Shown here in pieces: positions 35,046-45,089 of a DNA stretch of 64,000 bases. This stretch comes from Qipengyuania marisflavi (GTDB lineage Bacteria > Pseudomonadota > Alphaproteobacteria > Sphingomonadales > Sphingomonadaceae). How positions within the stretch are numbered: position 1 is the first letter of the stretch; each line of letters begins with the position of its first letter. The DNA lies in the NCBI RefSeq assembly GCF_005884405.1, contig NZ_VCAO01000001.1, positions 242,304 to 306,303 on the forward strand, in the 5' to 3' direction. The notes below the pieces were generated by a model. That model did no database searches. It was given only the letters and a program-made list of their open reading frames with translations, and was not told the origin of the DNA. Made by a program: the position numbers and the translations under genes.

Positions 35046-37037
35046 TCAGGCGTCGATCATATCCCGGTCCAGCTCGCCCGCGCGGTTCTGGATGAAATTG
35101 AAACGGTGTTCAGGATTGCGGCCCATCAGCTGCTCGACCAGTTCCTTCACCACCGCGCGGTCTTCGAATTCTGTCGGCAGGGTGATGCGGATCAGGCTGC
35201 GGCTGTCGGGGCTCATCGTGGTTTCGCGCAATTGCGCGGGGTTCATCTCGCCCAAGCCCTTGAACCGCCCGACATCGACTTTCTTGCCCTTGAAGACTGT
35301 CGCCTCCAGCTCCTCGCGATGCGCGTCGTCCTTGGCGTAGCGGCTCTCTTTACCGGCTGTCAGGCGATAAAGCGGGGGCTGGGCCAGGAACAGATGACCG
35401 CGCCTGACGACCTCGGGCATTTCCTGAAAGAAGAATGTCATCAGCAGCGTCGCGATATGCGCGCCGTCGACATCGGCATCGGTCATGATCACGATGCGGT
35501 CATAGCGCAGGTTCTCCGGGTCGCAGTCCTTGCGGGTGCCGCAGCCCATTGCCAGCGTCAGATCGGCGATTTCCGAATTGGCGCGGATCTTGTCGGCAGT
35601 GGCGCTGGCTACATTGAGGATCTTGCCACGAATCGGCAGGATTGCCTGCGTCTTGCGGTTGCGCGCCTGCTTGGCACTGCCGCCTGCCGAATCGCCTTCG
35701 ACGATAAACAGTTCGGTCTCGCCCTTGCCCTCTCCAGAACAGTCGGTCAGCTTGCCGGGAAGGCGCAGCTTCTTGGCGCTGGTCGCAGTCTTGCGCTTGA
35801 TCTCGCGCTCCTGCTTGCGACGCAGCCGCTCGTCCATCCGCTCCATGATCTGGCCCAGCAGCGCCTTGCCGCGGTCCATATTGTCGGACAGGAAATGATC
35901 GAAATGGTCGCGGACCGCGTTCTCGACCAGCCGGGCGGCTTCGGGGCTGGTGAGGCGGTCCTTGGTCTGGCTCTGAAATTGCGGATCGCGGATGAACACG
36001 CTCAGCATGACCTCCGCGCCGGTCATCACATCATCGGCTGAGATGTCCTTGGATTTCTTGACCCCGGTCAGCTCGCCAAAGGCGCGCAGGCCCTTGGTCA
36101 GCGCCGCGCGCAGGCCTTGTTCGTGCGTGCCGCCATCTGGCGTGGGCACGGTGTTGCAATACCAGCTGGTCGAGCCTTCGGAATAGAGCGGCCAGGCGAT
36201 GGCCCATTCGGCGCGGCCCTGCTGGTCGCCGCTGTCATTACCCGGAAAATCCTGCTGACCCGCAAAGGGCAGCGCTGTGACGCATTCGCGGCCCGCAAGC
36301 TGTTCGGCGAGATGATCGGCCAGACCGCCGGGAAATTTGAAAGTCGCCTCTGCGGGGACATCGTCAGAAGCCAGACTGTCCGCACATTTCCAGCGGATTT
36401 CGACCCCGGCAAACAGATACGCTTTGGAACGCGCTAGTTTGAACAGCCGCTTGGGGCTGAACGCGCGGTCGCCGAAAATCTCTTTGTCGGGATGGAAACT
36501 GACAGTCGTGCCGCGCCGGTTGGGCGTCGGGCCCAGATTTTCGAGCGGTCCGGTAGGCAGACCCTTGGAAAACTCCTGCGCGTAAAGCTGACGGTCGCGC
36601 GCGACTTCGACCCGTGTATCGTCGGACAGCGCATTGACCACACTGACGCCAACCCCGTGCAGGCCGCCGCTGGTGGCATAGGCCTTGCCCGAAAACTTGC
36701 CGCCCGAATGCAGCGTGGTCAGGATCACCTCAAGCGTGGATTTGCCCGGATATTTCGGGTGTTCTTCCACCGGAATGCCGCGACCGTTGTCAGCGATGGT
36801 GACGCGGTTACCCTCATCCACGCGGATTTCGATGCGCGTGGCATGGCCTGCCACCGCTTCGTCCATCGCGTTGTCCAGAACCTCGGCCACAAGATGATGC
36901 AAAGCGCGGTCATCGGTCCCGCCGATATACATGCCGGGCCGGCGGCGGACAGGTTCAAGCCCTTCGAGAACCTCGATCGAGGAGGCATCGTAATCGCCGC
37001 TGGAGGCCGGAGTATTTGCGAACAGATCGTCAGACAT
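35046..37037 (-). CDS. parE: DNA topoisomerase IV subunit B
   Basis: ATPase subunit of topoisomerase IV, which decatenates daughter chromosomes. The 663 residues show the GHKL fold (EVLDNAMDEAVAGHA, DNGRGIPV, SGGLHGVGVS), the TOPRIM motif (FIVEGDSAGG, MTDADVDG) and the C-terminal ParE core KGLGEMNP. Length and the MYIGGTDDRALHHLV segment separate it from GyrB. parC is not in the window. Confidence 0.96.
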   Translation of the reverse strand: MSDDLFANTPASSGDYDASSIEVLEGLEPVRRRPGMYIGGTDDRALHHLVAEVLDNAMDEAVAGHATRIEIRVDEGNRVTIADNGRGIPVEEHPKYPGKSTLEVILTTLHSGGKFSGKAYATSGGLHGVGVSVVNALSDDTRVEVARDRQLYAQEFSKGLPTGPLENLGPTPNRRGTTVSFHPDKEIFGDRAFSPKRLFKLARSKAYLFAGVEIRWKCADSLASDDVPAEATFKFPGGLADHLAEQLAGRECVTALPFAGQQDFPGNDSGDQQGRAEWAIAWPLYSEGSTSWYCNTVPTPDGGTHEQGLRAALTKGLRAFGELTGVKKSKDISADDVMTGAEVMLSVFIRDPQFQSQTKDRLTSPEAARLVENAVRDHFDHFLSDNMDRGKALLGQIMERMDERLRRKQEREIKRKTATSAKKLRLPGKLTDCSGEGKGETELFIVEGDSAGGSAKQARNRKTQAILPIRGKILNVASATADKIRANSEIADLTLAMGCGTRKDCDPENLRYDRIVIMTDADVDGAHIATLLMTFFFQEMPEVVRRGHLFLAQPPLYRLTAGKESRYAKDDAHREELEATVFKGKKVDVGRFKGLGEMNPAQLRETTMSPDSRSLIRITLPTEFEDRAVVKELVEQLMGRNPEHRFNFIQNRAGELDRDMIDA

Positions 37038-37106
37038 GGCCCGGCTTATCGCGCGCGCTTGGGCGGCTTACAACCGGGCCGACATGCTTATCCGCCAAGT
37101 CCGTTA

Positions 37107-38273
37107 TCAGAACCGTGTCGGGGCGCCGTCGATCACCACCACTTCTCCGCTGCGCACTTCGCGCACTTCCATAGCTCGCTGCACCACACCATTGTTCTGG
37201 AAGCGAAATGCGCCATCAAGGCCGAGGAAGCCGTCATCGCTGCGCAATGCGTCAATCGGGAAAGTCCGCCCAGGTTTCCAGTCGCGGGCAATCCGCAATG
37301 ATAGCAGCACCGCGTCATAGCCGAGCGTGGCGATCCGGTATGGCTGGCTGCCGAATCTTGCCTCGTAGCTGTCAATGAAGCGCTTGAACCTGCCGTCGGA
37401 CACCGCACTGAACATCGCCCCGTTCAGCGCCGGAGCCCGCGTGATCGCGCTTTCGCCGCTCCACAATTCGGTGCCCATCAGGCGCGTACTCGACCCGGAG
37501 CCTTCTCGTAGCGGCCCGGCAGCCATTGTCGCCAGCCGCGCGTTTTCCGCGATCAGCACGCTGTCATAGCCGCCTTGCGACTTCAGCCGCCGCGCGGCGC
37601 TGACGATGGAGGTGTTGCCGCGGTCATAGCGTTCGACCCAGCTCACGCGGCCGCCATAGGCCGCCACAGCGGCCCGCATCGCATCTTCGGCGCGCTGCCC
37701 ATACTCGCCATCGGGCGACAGGATTGCAAAATCGCGGGCACCGCGTCCGCGGGCATATTGCACAGTGCGCATGATCGATTGTTCGGGGATATGTCCCATC
37801 ACGAACACATTGGGGCCGGCGATGCTGGTGTCATTCGAGAACGAGATTATCGGCACATTGGCGGGCCCAGCCTCGGCCTGCACCGAAACCACATTGCTGC
37901 CCAGCAGCGGGCCAAGGATCAGCTTGTTGCCTTCTGCCAGCGCCTTGCGCGCAGCTTCCTGCGGTCCGCGTGCGGTATCATAAGTGGTGATGCGCAGATT
38001 GGTGGCATTGGTGTCCATCAGAGCCATCGTGGTGGCATTGGCAATCGCCTGACCCACGGCCCCGTTCTGGCCGCTCATCGGCACCAGCAGCGCGACCCGG
38101 TGGCGTGTCTCATCCGTGGGCAGCTCCGTAGCGGAGGGTTCCGTGGCAACGGTAGGTGCCGGATCAACCGGCCGAGTGCTGGTCGGACCCTTGGGGATTA
38201 TCGAACAGCCGGCGAGCAGACCCGCCAAAGCTGCTGTTGCCATTGTCCGCCGGGTGATCATCAAGCGCTTCAT
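37107..38273 (-). CDS. Penicillin-binding protein activator, LpoA/LppC-like lipoprotein
   Basis: 388 residues with a lipoprotein signal ending LLAGC and a type I periplasmic-binding fold (VALLVPMSGQNGAVGQAI, LILGPLLGSNV, YDAVLLSLRIARD). This fold with LppC similarity activates class A PBPs from the outer membrane in gammaproteobacteria. It is divergent from rsmI-yraN-gshB, the standard placement in proteobacteria, which supports the call. Confidence 0.88.
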   Translation of the reverse strand: MKRLMITRRTMATAALAGLLAGCSIIPKGPTSTRPVDPAPTVATEPSATELPTDETRHRVALLVPMSGQNGAVGQAIANATTMALMDTNATNLRITTYDTARGPQEAARKALAEGNKLILGPLLGSNVVSVQAEAGPANVPIISFSNDTSIAGPNVFVMGHIPEQSIMRTVQYARGRGARDFAILSPDGEYGQRAEDAMRAAVAAYGGRVSWVERYDRGNTSIVSAARRLKSQGGYDSVLIAENARLATMAAGPLREGSGSSTRLMGTELWSGESAITRAPALNGAMFSAVSDGRFKRFIDSYEARFGSQPYRIATLGYDAVLLSLRIARDWKPGRTFPIDALRSDDGFLGLDGAFRFQNNGVVQRAMEVREVRSGEVVVIDGAPTRF

Positions 38274-38311
38274 CCTTGCCGCGTCCCTCTTTGATAGTTC
38301 ATGGGTGCCCA

Positions 38312-39163
38312 GTGACCGAAACCACCGCTCTTTCCCAAGGCCTTACACCCGGGCTTTATATCGTCGCCACCCCAATCGGCAATCTTGGAGATATCACGCT
38401 GCGGGCCGTGGACATATTGTCACGCTGTGATGGGGTCGCTTGCGAGGATACGCGCGTGACCGGCAAGCTGTTGAAACATCTTGGCATCTCCAAGCCCATG
38501 TGGCGCTATGATGATCACAGCGAGGAACGCGACCGCGCAAGGCTGGTCGAATCAATGCGGACGCGCGCAGTGGCGCTGGTCAGCGATGCGGGCACGCCGC
38601 TGGTTTCCGATCCCGGTTATCGCCTGGTAAATGACGCGCGCAGTGAAGGGATTTCAATAACATCGGTGCCGGGGGCCTGTGCCTTTGTGACCGGACTGAC
38701 GCTGTCCGGCCTGCCAAATGACCGTTTCATGTTTGCCGGTTTTCTGCCGCAAAAGGACAAGGCGCGGCGCGATATGCTGGAGGAGCTGGCGGGGATCGAC
38801 GCGACTCTGGTTTTTTATGAAACCGGCCCGCGACTGGTCAAATCGCTGATCGCTATCGATGACGTCCTGCCCAATCGCGAAGTCGCCGTCGCGCGCGAGC
38901 TGACCAAATTGCATGAGGAATGCCGCCGCGCGCTGCCGTCCGGCCTGATCGCCTGGTACGAGAGCCGCCCGCCCAAGGGCGAGATTGTCCTGCTGGTCGG
39001 CCCGCCGCCAGAAGAAGCGCCGCGCGAAGGTGATGCCGAGGACATGCTTGTGCGCGCCCTGACAACCATGAAAACATCGCAGGCCGCGTCCGAAGTGGCG
39101 CGGATCACGGGGGTGGAACGCAAAAAGCTTTATGCCCGGGCGCTGGAGCTGAAACGCGAATGA
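38312..39163 (+). CDS. rsmI: 16S rRNA (cytidine1402-2'-O)-methyltransferase
   Basis: 283 residues of the tetrapyrrole-methylase fold. LYIVATPIGNLGDIT, CEDTRVTGKLL, SDAGTPLVSDPGY and VPGACAFVTGLTLSGL are diagnostic. GTG 38312 is preferred to an upstream TTG (38276), which would add a non-conserved leader. It overlaps yraN by ATGA and heads a rightward set rsmI-yraN-gshB-dedA. Confidence 0.95.
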   Translation: MTETTALSQGLTPGLYIVATPIGNLGDITLRAVDILSRCDGVACEDTRVTGKLLKHLGISKPMWRYDDHSEERDRARLVESMRTRAVALVSDAGTPLVSDPGYRLVNDARSEGISITSVPGACAFVTGLTLSGLPNDRFMFAGFLPQKDKARRDMLEELAGIDATLVFYETGPRLVKSLIAIDDVLPNREVAVARELTKLHEECRRALPSGLIAWYESRPPKGEIVLLVGPPPEEAPREGDAEDMLVRALTTMKTSQAASEVARITGVERKKLYARALELKRE

Positions 39164-39510
39164 AGCGGCAACTTGCCGAACAAGGTGGCCGCGATGGCGA
39201 AGCGCGCGCCGCTTTCTGGCTGAGAGCCAAGGGCTGGGCCATTCTCGACAAGCGTGTGAAGACCCCGGCAGGCGAGATCGATCTGGTGGCAAAGCGCGGC
39301 GGGTTGATCGCTTTTATCGAGGTGAAATGGCGGCGCAAGGCGGCCGACCTAGATCATGCCATTGACGAATACCGGCTGTCGCGCGTCGCGGCGGCGGTGG
39401 AGGCGGTGGCGCATCGCTATGCCGAAAATGGCGAAGACATCAGGATCGACGTGATCCTGCTTGCACCCGGCAGCTTCCCCCGCCACATCGCCAACGCCTG
39501 GCAACCTTGA
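39160..39510 (+). CDS. YraN/UPF0102 family endonuclease-like protein
   Basis: 116 residues, restriction-endonuclease-like fold typical of UPF0102. Visible are GEIDLVAK and IEVKWRRK (the E-x-K active-site region) and a Glu/Arg-rich N-terminus beginning QGGRDGEARAAFWL. Starts within the rsmI stop (ATGA), so it is translationally coupled. The function is unknown, but it is conserved next to rsmI. Confidence 0.93.
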   Translation: MKRQLAEQGGRDGEARAAFWLRAKGWAILDKRVKTPAGEIDLVAKRGGLIAFIEVKWRRKAADLDHAIDEYRLSRVAAAVEAVAHRYAENGEDIRIDVILLAPGSFPRHIANAWQP

Positions 39511-39520
39511 GGAGCCCGTC

Positions 39521-40489
39521 ATGAGTTTGCGTGTCGCCGTCCAGATGGACCCGCTGGAAAGCATCAATATCGCCGGAGACAGCAGCTTTGCGCTGATGCT
39601 GGCCGCGCAGGCTCGCGGGCATTCGGTGTGGCATTACGATGTCAAAACGCTGGCTTGGGAGGGTGATGGCTCGGCATCCGGTAAAATCACTGCGCACGCT
39701 GCGCCGGTTACAGTGCAGCGGGTTGCGGGCGGCCATTTCACAGCGGGAGAGCGGCGCAGGGTCGATCTGGCGGCGGACATCGACGTGATCCTGATGCGTC
39801 AGGATCCGCCGTTCGACCTTGGTTATATCAGCGCGGCGCTGCTGCTCGACCGGCTGAAGGGCACCACGCTGGTCAGCAATGACCCGCGCGAAGTCGTCAA
39901 TGCCCCCGAAAAGATGTTCGTGCTGGATTACGCGCGGTTCATGCCGCCCACGCTGATTGCGCGAAGTCTTGATGATTTACGCGCGTTTCAGGGCAAGCAT
40001 GGCGCGGTGGTGGTCAAGCCGCTGCATGGCAATGGCGGCAAGGCGATTTTCAAGATCGATGCCGATGGGACCAATCTTTCGGCGCTGTCCGAGGTGTTCG
40101 ACCAGACCTGGCCCGAACCGCATATGGTCCAGCCATTCCTTCCCGAAGTGTCCGAAGGCGACAAACGCATCGTGCTGATCGATGGCAAATTTGCTGGAGC
40201 AATCAATCGCTTCCCTGGCAAGGGTGAGTTTCGTTCTAACCTGGCGCAAGGCGGCCATGCGGAAGCTGCCACGCTGACCCCGCGCGAAGAGGAAATCTGC
40301 GCGGCGATGGGGCCGGAACTGGCGCGGCGCGGGCTGGTGTTTGTGGGTATCGACGTGATCGGCGGCAAATGGCTGACCGAAATCAACGTCACCAGTCCGA
40401 CCGGCATTGTCGCCATCGATAAGTTCAACGGCACGGACACGGCGGCGCTGATCTGGGATGCGCTGGAGCGGCGACACGCGAACCAATAG
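39521..40489 (+). CDS. gshB: Glutathione synthetase
   Basis: 322 residues of the prokaryotic ATP-grasp glutathione synthetase, joining gamma-glutamylcysteine and glycine. QMDPLESINIAGDSSFALML is the N-terminal domain; PLHGNGGKAIFKI, MVQPFLPEVSEGDKRI, ING-type FPGKGEFRSNLAQGG and WLTEINVTSPTG line the ATP and glutathione sites. GGAG precedes ATG 39521 by 6 nt. Confidence 0.96.
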   Translation: MSLRVAVQMDPLESINIAGDSSFALMLAAQARGHSVWHYDVKTLAWEGDGSASGKITAHAAPVTVQRVAGGHFTAGERRRVDLAADIDVILMRQDPPFDLGYISAALLLDRLKGTTLVSNDPREVVNAPEKMFVLDYARFMPPTLIARSLDDLRAFQGKHGAVVVKPLHGNGGKAIFKIDADGTNLSALSEVFDQTWPEPHMVQPFLPEVSEGDKRIVLIDGKFAGAINRFPGKGEFRSNLAQGGHAEAATLTPREEEICAAMGPELARRGLVFVGIDVIGGKWLTEINVTSPTGIVAIDKFNGTDTAALIWDALERRHANQ

Positions 40490-40512
40490 CCGCGCCGCCC
40501 GTTGCACCGACC

Positions 40513-41118
40513 ATGCATGATTTCATCATCGCTGCGATCGAGCAGGGCGGCTATTCCGGCATATTCCTGCTGATGGTGCTGGAAAATGTCGTCCCGCCGA
40601 TCCCGTCCGAAGTCATCATGGGGCTGGGCGGGGTGGCTGTGGCGCGCGGAACTATGGAGTTTTGGCCGCTGATGGCCGCAGGCACGCTGGGTTCGACTGC
40701 CGGAAACTATGCATGGTATTGGCTGGGCGAACATTGGGGCAAGCGGCGGCTTGAGCCTTTTGTCGACCGCTGGGGACTCTGGCTGACGGTGGAGTGGCAG
40801 GATGTCGAGCGTGCGCAGCGGTTCTTTCGCAGGCATGGCCCGTGGGTTGTGCTGGTGTTCCGCTTCCTGCCGTTCTTCCGCACTATGATCTCGCTGCCCG
40901 CCGGACTGGCGCATATGGGGAGGGTGCGGTTCCTGCTGTTCACAGCGGCGGGGGTGACCGTCTGGAATTTCCTGCTGATCGAGGGCGGTCGGCGGCTCGC
41001 GGTATGGCTGGACACCTCGCAGGATGTGCTGGGGTGGATCATTATCGGAATGCTGCTGGTGGGTCTGGCTGGCTATCTGTGGCGCGTTGTAACGTGGAAG
41101 CCGCGCGCGCTGCATTAA
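40513..41118 (+). CDS. DedA family membrane protein
   Basis: 201 residues with four to five hydrophobic helices. The DedA/SNARE-associated signatures are ENVVPPIPSEVIM and the GSTAGNYAWYWLG segment, with FLPFFRTMISLPAGLAHM following. DedA proteins act as lipid scramblases or undecaprenyl-phosphate carriers. It follows gshB by 23 bp and its end abuts the convergent xerC end. Confidence 0.92.
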   Translation: MHDFIIAAIEQGGYSGIFLLMVLENVVPPIPSEVIMGLGGVAVARGTMEFWPLMAAGTLGSTAGNYAWYWLGEHWGKRRLEPFVDRWGLWLTVEWQDVERAQRFFRRHGPWVVLVFRFLPFFRTMISLPAGLAHMGRVRFLLFTAAGVTVWNFLLIEGGRRLAVWLDTSQDVLGWIIIGMLLVGLAGYLWRVVTWKPRALH

Positions 41119-42011
41119 TCCCGCTCTCGCGGATGGGCGTTGCGATAGGTGTCGAGCAGACTGGCTGCATCGACCTTGGTATAGATCTGCGTCGAACCAA
41201 GGCTGGCATGGCCCAGCAATTCCTGCAGGCTGCGCAAATCCGCCCCCGCTCCCAGCAAATGCGTGGCGAAGGAATGGCGCAGCGCATGCGGCGTGGCCGT
41301 ATCGGGCAGACCCATGACGCGGCGTGCCCGAGCGGTGGCTTTCTGGACCATGCCTTGGGACAGCGGCCCGCCTTTTGCGCCGCGAAACATCGGTTCGTCG
41401 CGCTCGATTGGCCAGGGGCACAGCCGCTCATATTCCGCCACCGCTTCCTGCACGATGGGCAATACCGGCACGACGCGTTGCTTGCCCCCTTTGCCCGTCA
41501 CCGTCAGCCGTTCCCCCAGCGGCAGATCATTCCCGACCAGCGACAGCGCCTCGGCGATCCGCAGCCCGGCGCCATAGAGCAGCAATAAGACCGCCCGGTC
41601 GCGCGCGCCAATCCAGTCGTCAGCCGCCAGCTCGCCCACAGTGTCAGCCAGTCCCAGCGCATCATCTGGGGTGACGGGGCGGGGCAGTCCTTTCTTCAGA
41701 CGCGGCCCGCGCAGGCGCGGCGGGTCGGTGCGGTCGTCACCCACTTGTGCACGGGCGAAGGCAATGAAGCCCTTCAGCGCCGAAAGCTCGCGCGCGGTGG
41801 AGGCATTGGACAAGCCATCACCGCGCCGCGCCGCAATGTGACTGCGCAAGGCCGGGCTATCGAGTGCGGCAATTGCCTCCCAATTCTCGGCATTCAATCG
41901 CACCAGCAGGCGCTGCGCCGCGCGCGTATAGGCGCGTACCGTGTGCGGGGAGCGGCGGCGCGCCTGCGCGAGATGAGCGTGCCACGCCGCAAGCAGCTGC
42001 GCGGCGCTCAC
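41115..42011 (-). CDS. xerC: Site-specific tyrosine recombinase XerC
   Basis: 298 residues with the SAM-like N-terminal domain and catalytic C-terminal domain. The catalytic set is visible: AGLRIAEALSL (Arg), TGKGGKQR (Lys), HALRHSFATHLL (His-x-x-Arg), LGHASLGSTQIYTK (His and nucleophilic Tyr). GTG 42011 overlaps the hemW stop as GTGA. It lies in the conserved housekeeping neighbourhood, so chromosome dimer resolution rather than a mobile-element integrase is likely. Confidence 0.92.
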   Translation of the reverse strand: MSAAQLLAAWHAHLAQARRRSPHTVRAYTRAAQRLLVRLNAENWEAIAALDSPALRSHIAARRGDGLSNASTARELSALKGFIAFARAQVGDDRTDPPRLRGPRLKKGLPRPVTPDDALGLADTVGELAADDWIGARDRAVLLLLYGAGLRIAEALSLVGNDLPLGERLTVTGKGGKQRVVPVLPIVQEAVAEYERLCPWPIERDEPMFRGAKGGPLSQGMVQKATARARRVMGLPDTATPHALRHSFATHLLGAGADLRSLQELLGHASLGSTQIYTKVDAASLLDTYRNAHPRERD

Positions 42012-43159
42012 CCGGCGACCAGATCGGCAGGCACCAGATCGCCCAGCAAAGCGTCCAGCAAGGGCATTCCCGCAGGCGTGACGCCAACGCGCTGGCCTTG
42101 ACGCCATGCCAGGCCCAGCCGCTGGTGAAGCGCCAGCTTATCCGCGTCGATCAGGCTTTCTGCCGTGACGCCAAACCGTGACGCCAATGCTGCCAGATCA
42201 ACCCCTTCACCCAGCCGCAATCCCATCAGCAACGCTTCGGACAATTGCTCCGATACGCCCAGCGTCCGCTCTTCGGCGATACCGTGACGTCGTTCATGCA
42301 CGGCCTTCAGATAATTCTCTGGCTTGCGGTGACGCACTGTCGCCGCTCCGCCCCGCCGCCCATGCGCGCCCGGACCGATCCCGGCGTAATCGGCATAACG
42401 CCAATAGGTGAGGTTGTGGCGGCTCTCCTCGCCCGGACGTGCATGATTGCTGATCTCGTAAGCAGGCAGTCCTGCCGCCTCGGTCATTTCGCGGGTGAGG
42501 GCAAAGAGATCGGCGGCGCTGTCATCGTCAAGCGGATCAAGCGCGCCCGTGCGGACATCTGTGGCAAAGCGCGTGCCGGGTTCGATGGTCAGCTGGTACA
42601 GCGAGATATGCCCGGTGCCCAGCGCCAGCGCTTCGGTCAGTTCCTCGCGCCATGTTTCCAGCGTCTGGCCGGGCCGGGCGTATATGAAGTCTACCGAAAC
42701 GCGGCAAAAATGCGCCTGTGCAGTCTCCAGCGCCATTCGCGCCTCGTCAGCGCCGTGCAGTCTGCCCAGAAAACGCAACGCCTCATCGCGCAGGCTTTGC
42801 ACGCCCAGTGACACGCGATTGACCCCGGCATCGGCCAGGGCAGCAAATTTTGCGGCTTCAACGGAAGACGGATTGGCCTCCAGCGTAATCTCGATTCCGT
42901 CGGAAAACCCCCACAACCGCTCCGCTTCATCCAGCAGCGCCGCAACCAGCGCGGGCGGCATAAGTGACGGAGTTCCCCCACCAAAAAACACACTGTCCAG
43001 CGGTTCGCCGCCTGCAACGCTGGCTTCGTGACGCATATCGGCGAGCAGTGCAGCCTGCCATGCGGCGGCATCCGTATTGGCCCGGACGTGACTGTTGAAG
43101 TCACAGTAGGGGCACTTCGCCAAACAGAATGGCCAGTGAATGTAGAGTGCTTTTGACAA
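42008..43159 (-). CDS. hemW: Radical SAM heme chaperone HemW
   Basis: 383 residues. The radical SAM cluster is the CxxxCxxC with Cys 12, 16 and 19, followed by GGGTPS and the family's EANPSSVE and SLGVQSL. HemW binds heme and inserts it into respiratory enzymes; the older name was an oxygen-independent coproporphyrinogen oxidase. Overlaps xerC by GTGA. The upstream CAP gene faces away, so it has its own promoter in the 46-bp gap. Confidence 0.93.
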   Translation of the reverse strand: MSKALYIHWPFCLAKCPYCDFNSHVRANTDAAAWQAALLADMRHEASVAGGEPLDSVFFGGGTPSLMPPALVAALLDEAERLWGFSDGIEITLEANPSSVEAAKFAALADAGVNRVSLGVQSLRDEALRFLGRLHGADEARMALETAQAHFCRVSVDFIYARPGQTLETWREELTEALALGTGHISLYQLTIEPGTRFATDVRTGALDPLDDDSAADLFALTREMTEAAGLPAYEISNHARPGEESRHNLTYWRYADYAGIGPGAHGRRGGAATVRHRKPENYLKAVHERRHGIAEERTLGVSEQLSEALLMGLRLGEGVDLAALASRFGVTAESLIDADKLALHQRLGLAWRQGQRVGVTPAGMPLLDALLGDLVPADLVAG

Positions 43160-43205
43160 CGGAGCCTTCAGCCAATCTTAACCAATTGCGGGGAATTATG
43201 AGCGC

Positions 43206-43742
43206 ATGGATGGGTCGGGAAAATTCGCACTGCTGTGCGGCGCAACAACGATGCTATTTGCCACGGGCGGTGCCATTGCGGCAAGCTCGTCGTCAAATGA
43301 CAATCACGCTGTGGCGTCGCGCGTTTTGGCGGTTCACAATTCCGAACGCGACCAACTAAGGCTCCCACGCCTGAAATGGAACCGCAACCTTGAACGGGAA
43401 GCGGCGAATTGGGCGCGCAATCTGTCGCGCCGCGGCGTTTTGCAGCACGCGGACAATGCCACGCGCAATGGCACGGGCGAGAATTTGTGGATGGGCACCG
43501 CCGGACATTGGCCGGTGGAAAACATGGTCGGGATGTTCATCGAAGAGAAGAAGCATTACCGCCACGCGAGCTTCCCCAATATCTCGCGCACGGGCAATTG
43601 GGCCGATGTCGGCCATTATACCCAGATCGTCTGGCGCGATACGCAAGAGGTCGGCTGCGCCGTGGTCAGCGCGCGTGGCAATGATGTGCTGGTGTGCCGG
43701 TACTGGCCCGCTGGCAATGTCTGGGGCCAGAGGGCCTACTAA
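43206..43742 (+). CDS. CAP/SCP domain secreted protein
   Basis: 178 residues with an N-terminal hydrophobic signal (FALLCGATTMLFATGGAIAAS) and a CAP domain. Visible: HNSERDQLRLPRLKWNRNLE, NGTGENLWMGT, GHYTQIVW and CRYWPAGN, the standard CAP blocks with the His/Glu site. It is a single gene facing away from hemW and converging on rdgB, splitting the hemW/rdgB pair that is usually adjacent. Function is unknown; it probably acts outside the cell or in the periplasm. Confidence 0.88.
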   Translation: MDGSGKFALLCGATTMLFATGGAIAASSSSNDNHAVASRVLAVHNSERDQLRLPRLKWNRNLEREAANWARNLSRRGVLQHADNATRNGTGENLWMGTAGHWPVENMVGMFIEEKKHYRHASFPNISRTGNWADVGHYTQIVWRDTQEVGCAVVSARGNDVLVCRYWPAGNVWGQRAY

Positions 43743-43749
43743 CACACGT

Positions 43750-44376
43750 TCAGCCGAATTGTTCTGCGACCAGCTTGGCAAAGGCATCGGCGCGGTGGCT
43801 GATGCGGTGCTTTTCGTCCGGGTCGAGTTCGGCAAAAGTCTGATCGCGGCCCGTCGGCACAAACACCGGATCATAGCCAAATCCCAGCGTCCCGCGCGGC
43901 GGCCAGCTTATGGTGCCGGACGCACTGCCTTCATAGATCGCGTATTCGCCGTCTGGCCACGCCAGCGCCAGCACGCAATGGAAGGCGCACGCCCGGTCGG
44001 TGTCGGGGCCGCGCTGTTGCAGCATCCCTTCGACCTTGCCCATCGCCATGTACCAGTCACGCCCCGGATTGCCTTCGAACCACTGCCGTTCGGCCCAATC
44101 GGCGGTGTAGACGCCCGGCCGCCCGTCCAGCGCGGCAACTGACAGCCCGCTGTCATCGGCCAGTGCGGCAAGACCCGACCCCTCCGCCGCAGCCCGCGCC
44201 TTGATCAGCGCATTCTGGACGAAAGTGCTGCCCGTCTCGGCCGGTTCCGGCAGCCCCAGCGAACCGGCTGACAGGCATTTGAGGCCATGAGGTTCGAGCA
44301 GCGCCGAAATCTCTTTCAGCTTGCCCGCATTGTGCGTGGCAATCACCAGGGAGCCGGAGCCGAGACGGCGCGTCAT
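43750..44376 (-). CDS. rdgB: XTP/dITP diphosphatase
   Basis: 208 residues of the Ham1/RdgB family, which hydrolyses non-canonical purine triphosphates. [14 protein letters not shown], the [19 protein letters not shown] active loop, and [10 protein letters not shown] are the family blocks. It overlaps rph by ATGA. Confidence 0.96.
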   Translation of the reverse strand: MTRRLGSGSLVIATHNAGKLKEISALLEPHGLKCLSAGSLGLPEPAETGSTFVQNALIKARAAAEGSGLAALADDSGLSVAALDGRPGVYTADWAERQWFEGNPGRDWYMAMGKVEGMLQQRGPDTDRACAFHCVLALAWPDGEYAIYEGSASGTISWPPRGTLGFGYDPVFVPTGRDQTFAELDPDEKHRISHRADAFAKLVAEQFG

Positions 44377-45089
44377 TTGCGGGTGGCCTCCTCCTGAGCC
44401 TTGAATATCTGCGCGCAGCCGATCTGGGCGAGGCGAAGGAGGCGCAGGAAGCCTTCCTCGTCATAGGGCGCGCCTTCGGCAGTAGCTTGTGCCTCGGCGA
44501 TCGTGCCGCCTTCGATCAGCACGAAATTGGCGTCGGCATCGGCATTGCTGTCCTCGGGATAATCGAGGTCGAGCACCGGGGTGCCCTTGTAAATGCCGCA
44601 GGATATCGCTGCGATCTTCTCTTTGATCGGATCCTGCGTAATCGCGCCGGACTTCATCAATCCGTCCACCGCCAGTCGCATTGCGACCCATGCGCCAGAA
44701 ATTGACGCGGTGCGAGTGCCGCCATCGGCCTGCAACACATCGCAATCCAGCGTGATCTGGTGCTCGCCCAGCTTCTTCATATCTACCACGGCGCGCAAAC
44801 TACGACCAATAAGGCGCTGAATTTCCTGCGTGCGCCCGCTCTGCTTGCCCTTGGCCGCTTCACGCTGGCTGCGCGTATGGGTGGCGCGGGGGAGCATGGA
44901 ATATTCGCCAGTGACCCAGCCTTCACCCTTGCCGCGCATCCACGGTGGCAGGCGGTCTTCAACGCTGGCGGTGCACAGCACCTTGGTCTCGCCAAAGCTG
45001 ATCAGGCACGAGCCTTCTGCGTGTTTTGTGTAACCGGTTTCGATAGTGATGGCGCGCATTTCGTCGGGCGCACGTCCTGAAGGTCGCAT
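44373..45089 (-). CDS. rph: Ribonuclease PH
   Basis: 238 residues. Phosphorolytic 3'-to-5' exoribonuclease that trims tRNA ends. [50 protein letters not shown] and [15 protein letters not shown] are diagnostic. ATG 45089 matches family starts. It is divergent from hrcA, 84 bp away, and overlaps rdgB. Confidence 0.96.
   Translation of the reverse strand: MRPSGRAPDEMRAITIETGYTKHAEGSCLISFGETKVLCTASVEDRLPPWMRGKGEGWVTGEYSMLPRATHTRSQREAAKGKQSGRTQEIQRLIGRSLRAVVDMKKLGEHQITLDCDVLQADGGTRTASISGAWVAMRLAVDGLMKSGAITQDPIKEKIAAISCGIYKGTPVLDLDYPEDSNADADANFVLIEGGTIAEAQATAEGAPYDEEGFLRLLRLAQIGCAQIFKAQEEATRK

Noticed and set aside
41115-42011. The tyrosine recombinase as a phage or island integrase.
   Set aside because: It overlaps hemW and lies in a conserved housekeeping block, and there are no att-like repeats or phage genes nearby; XerC fits better.
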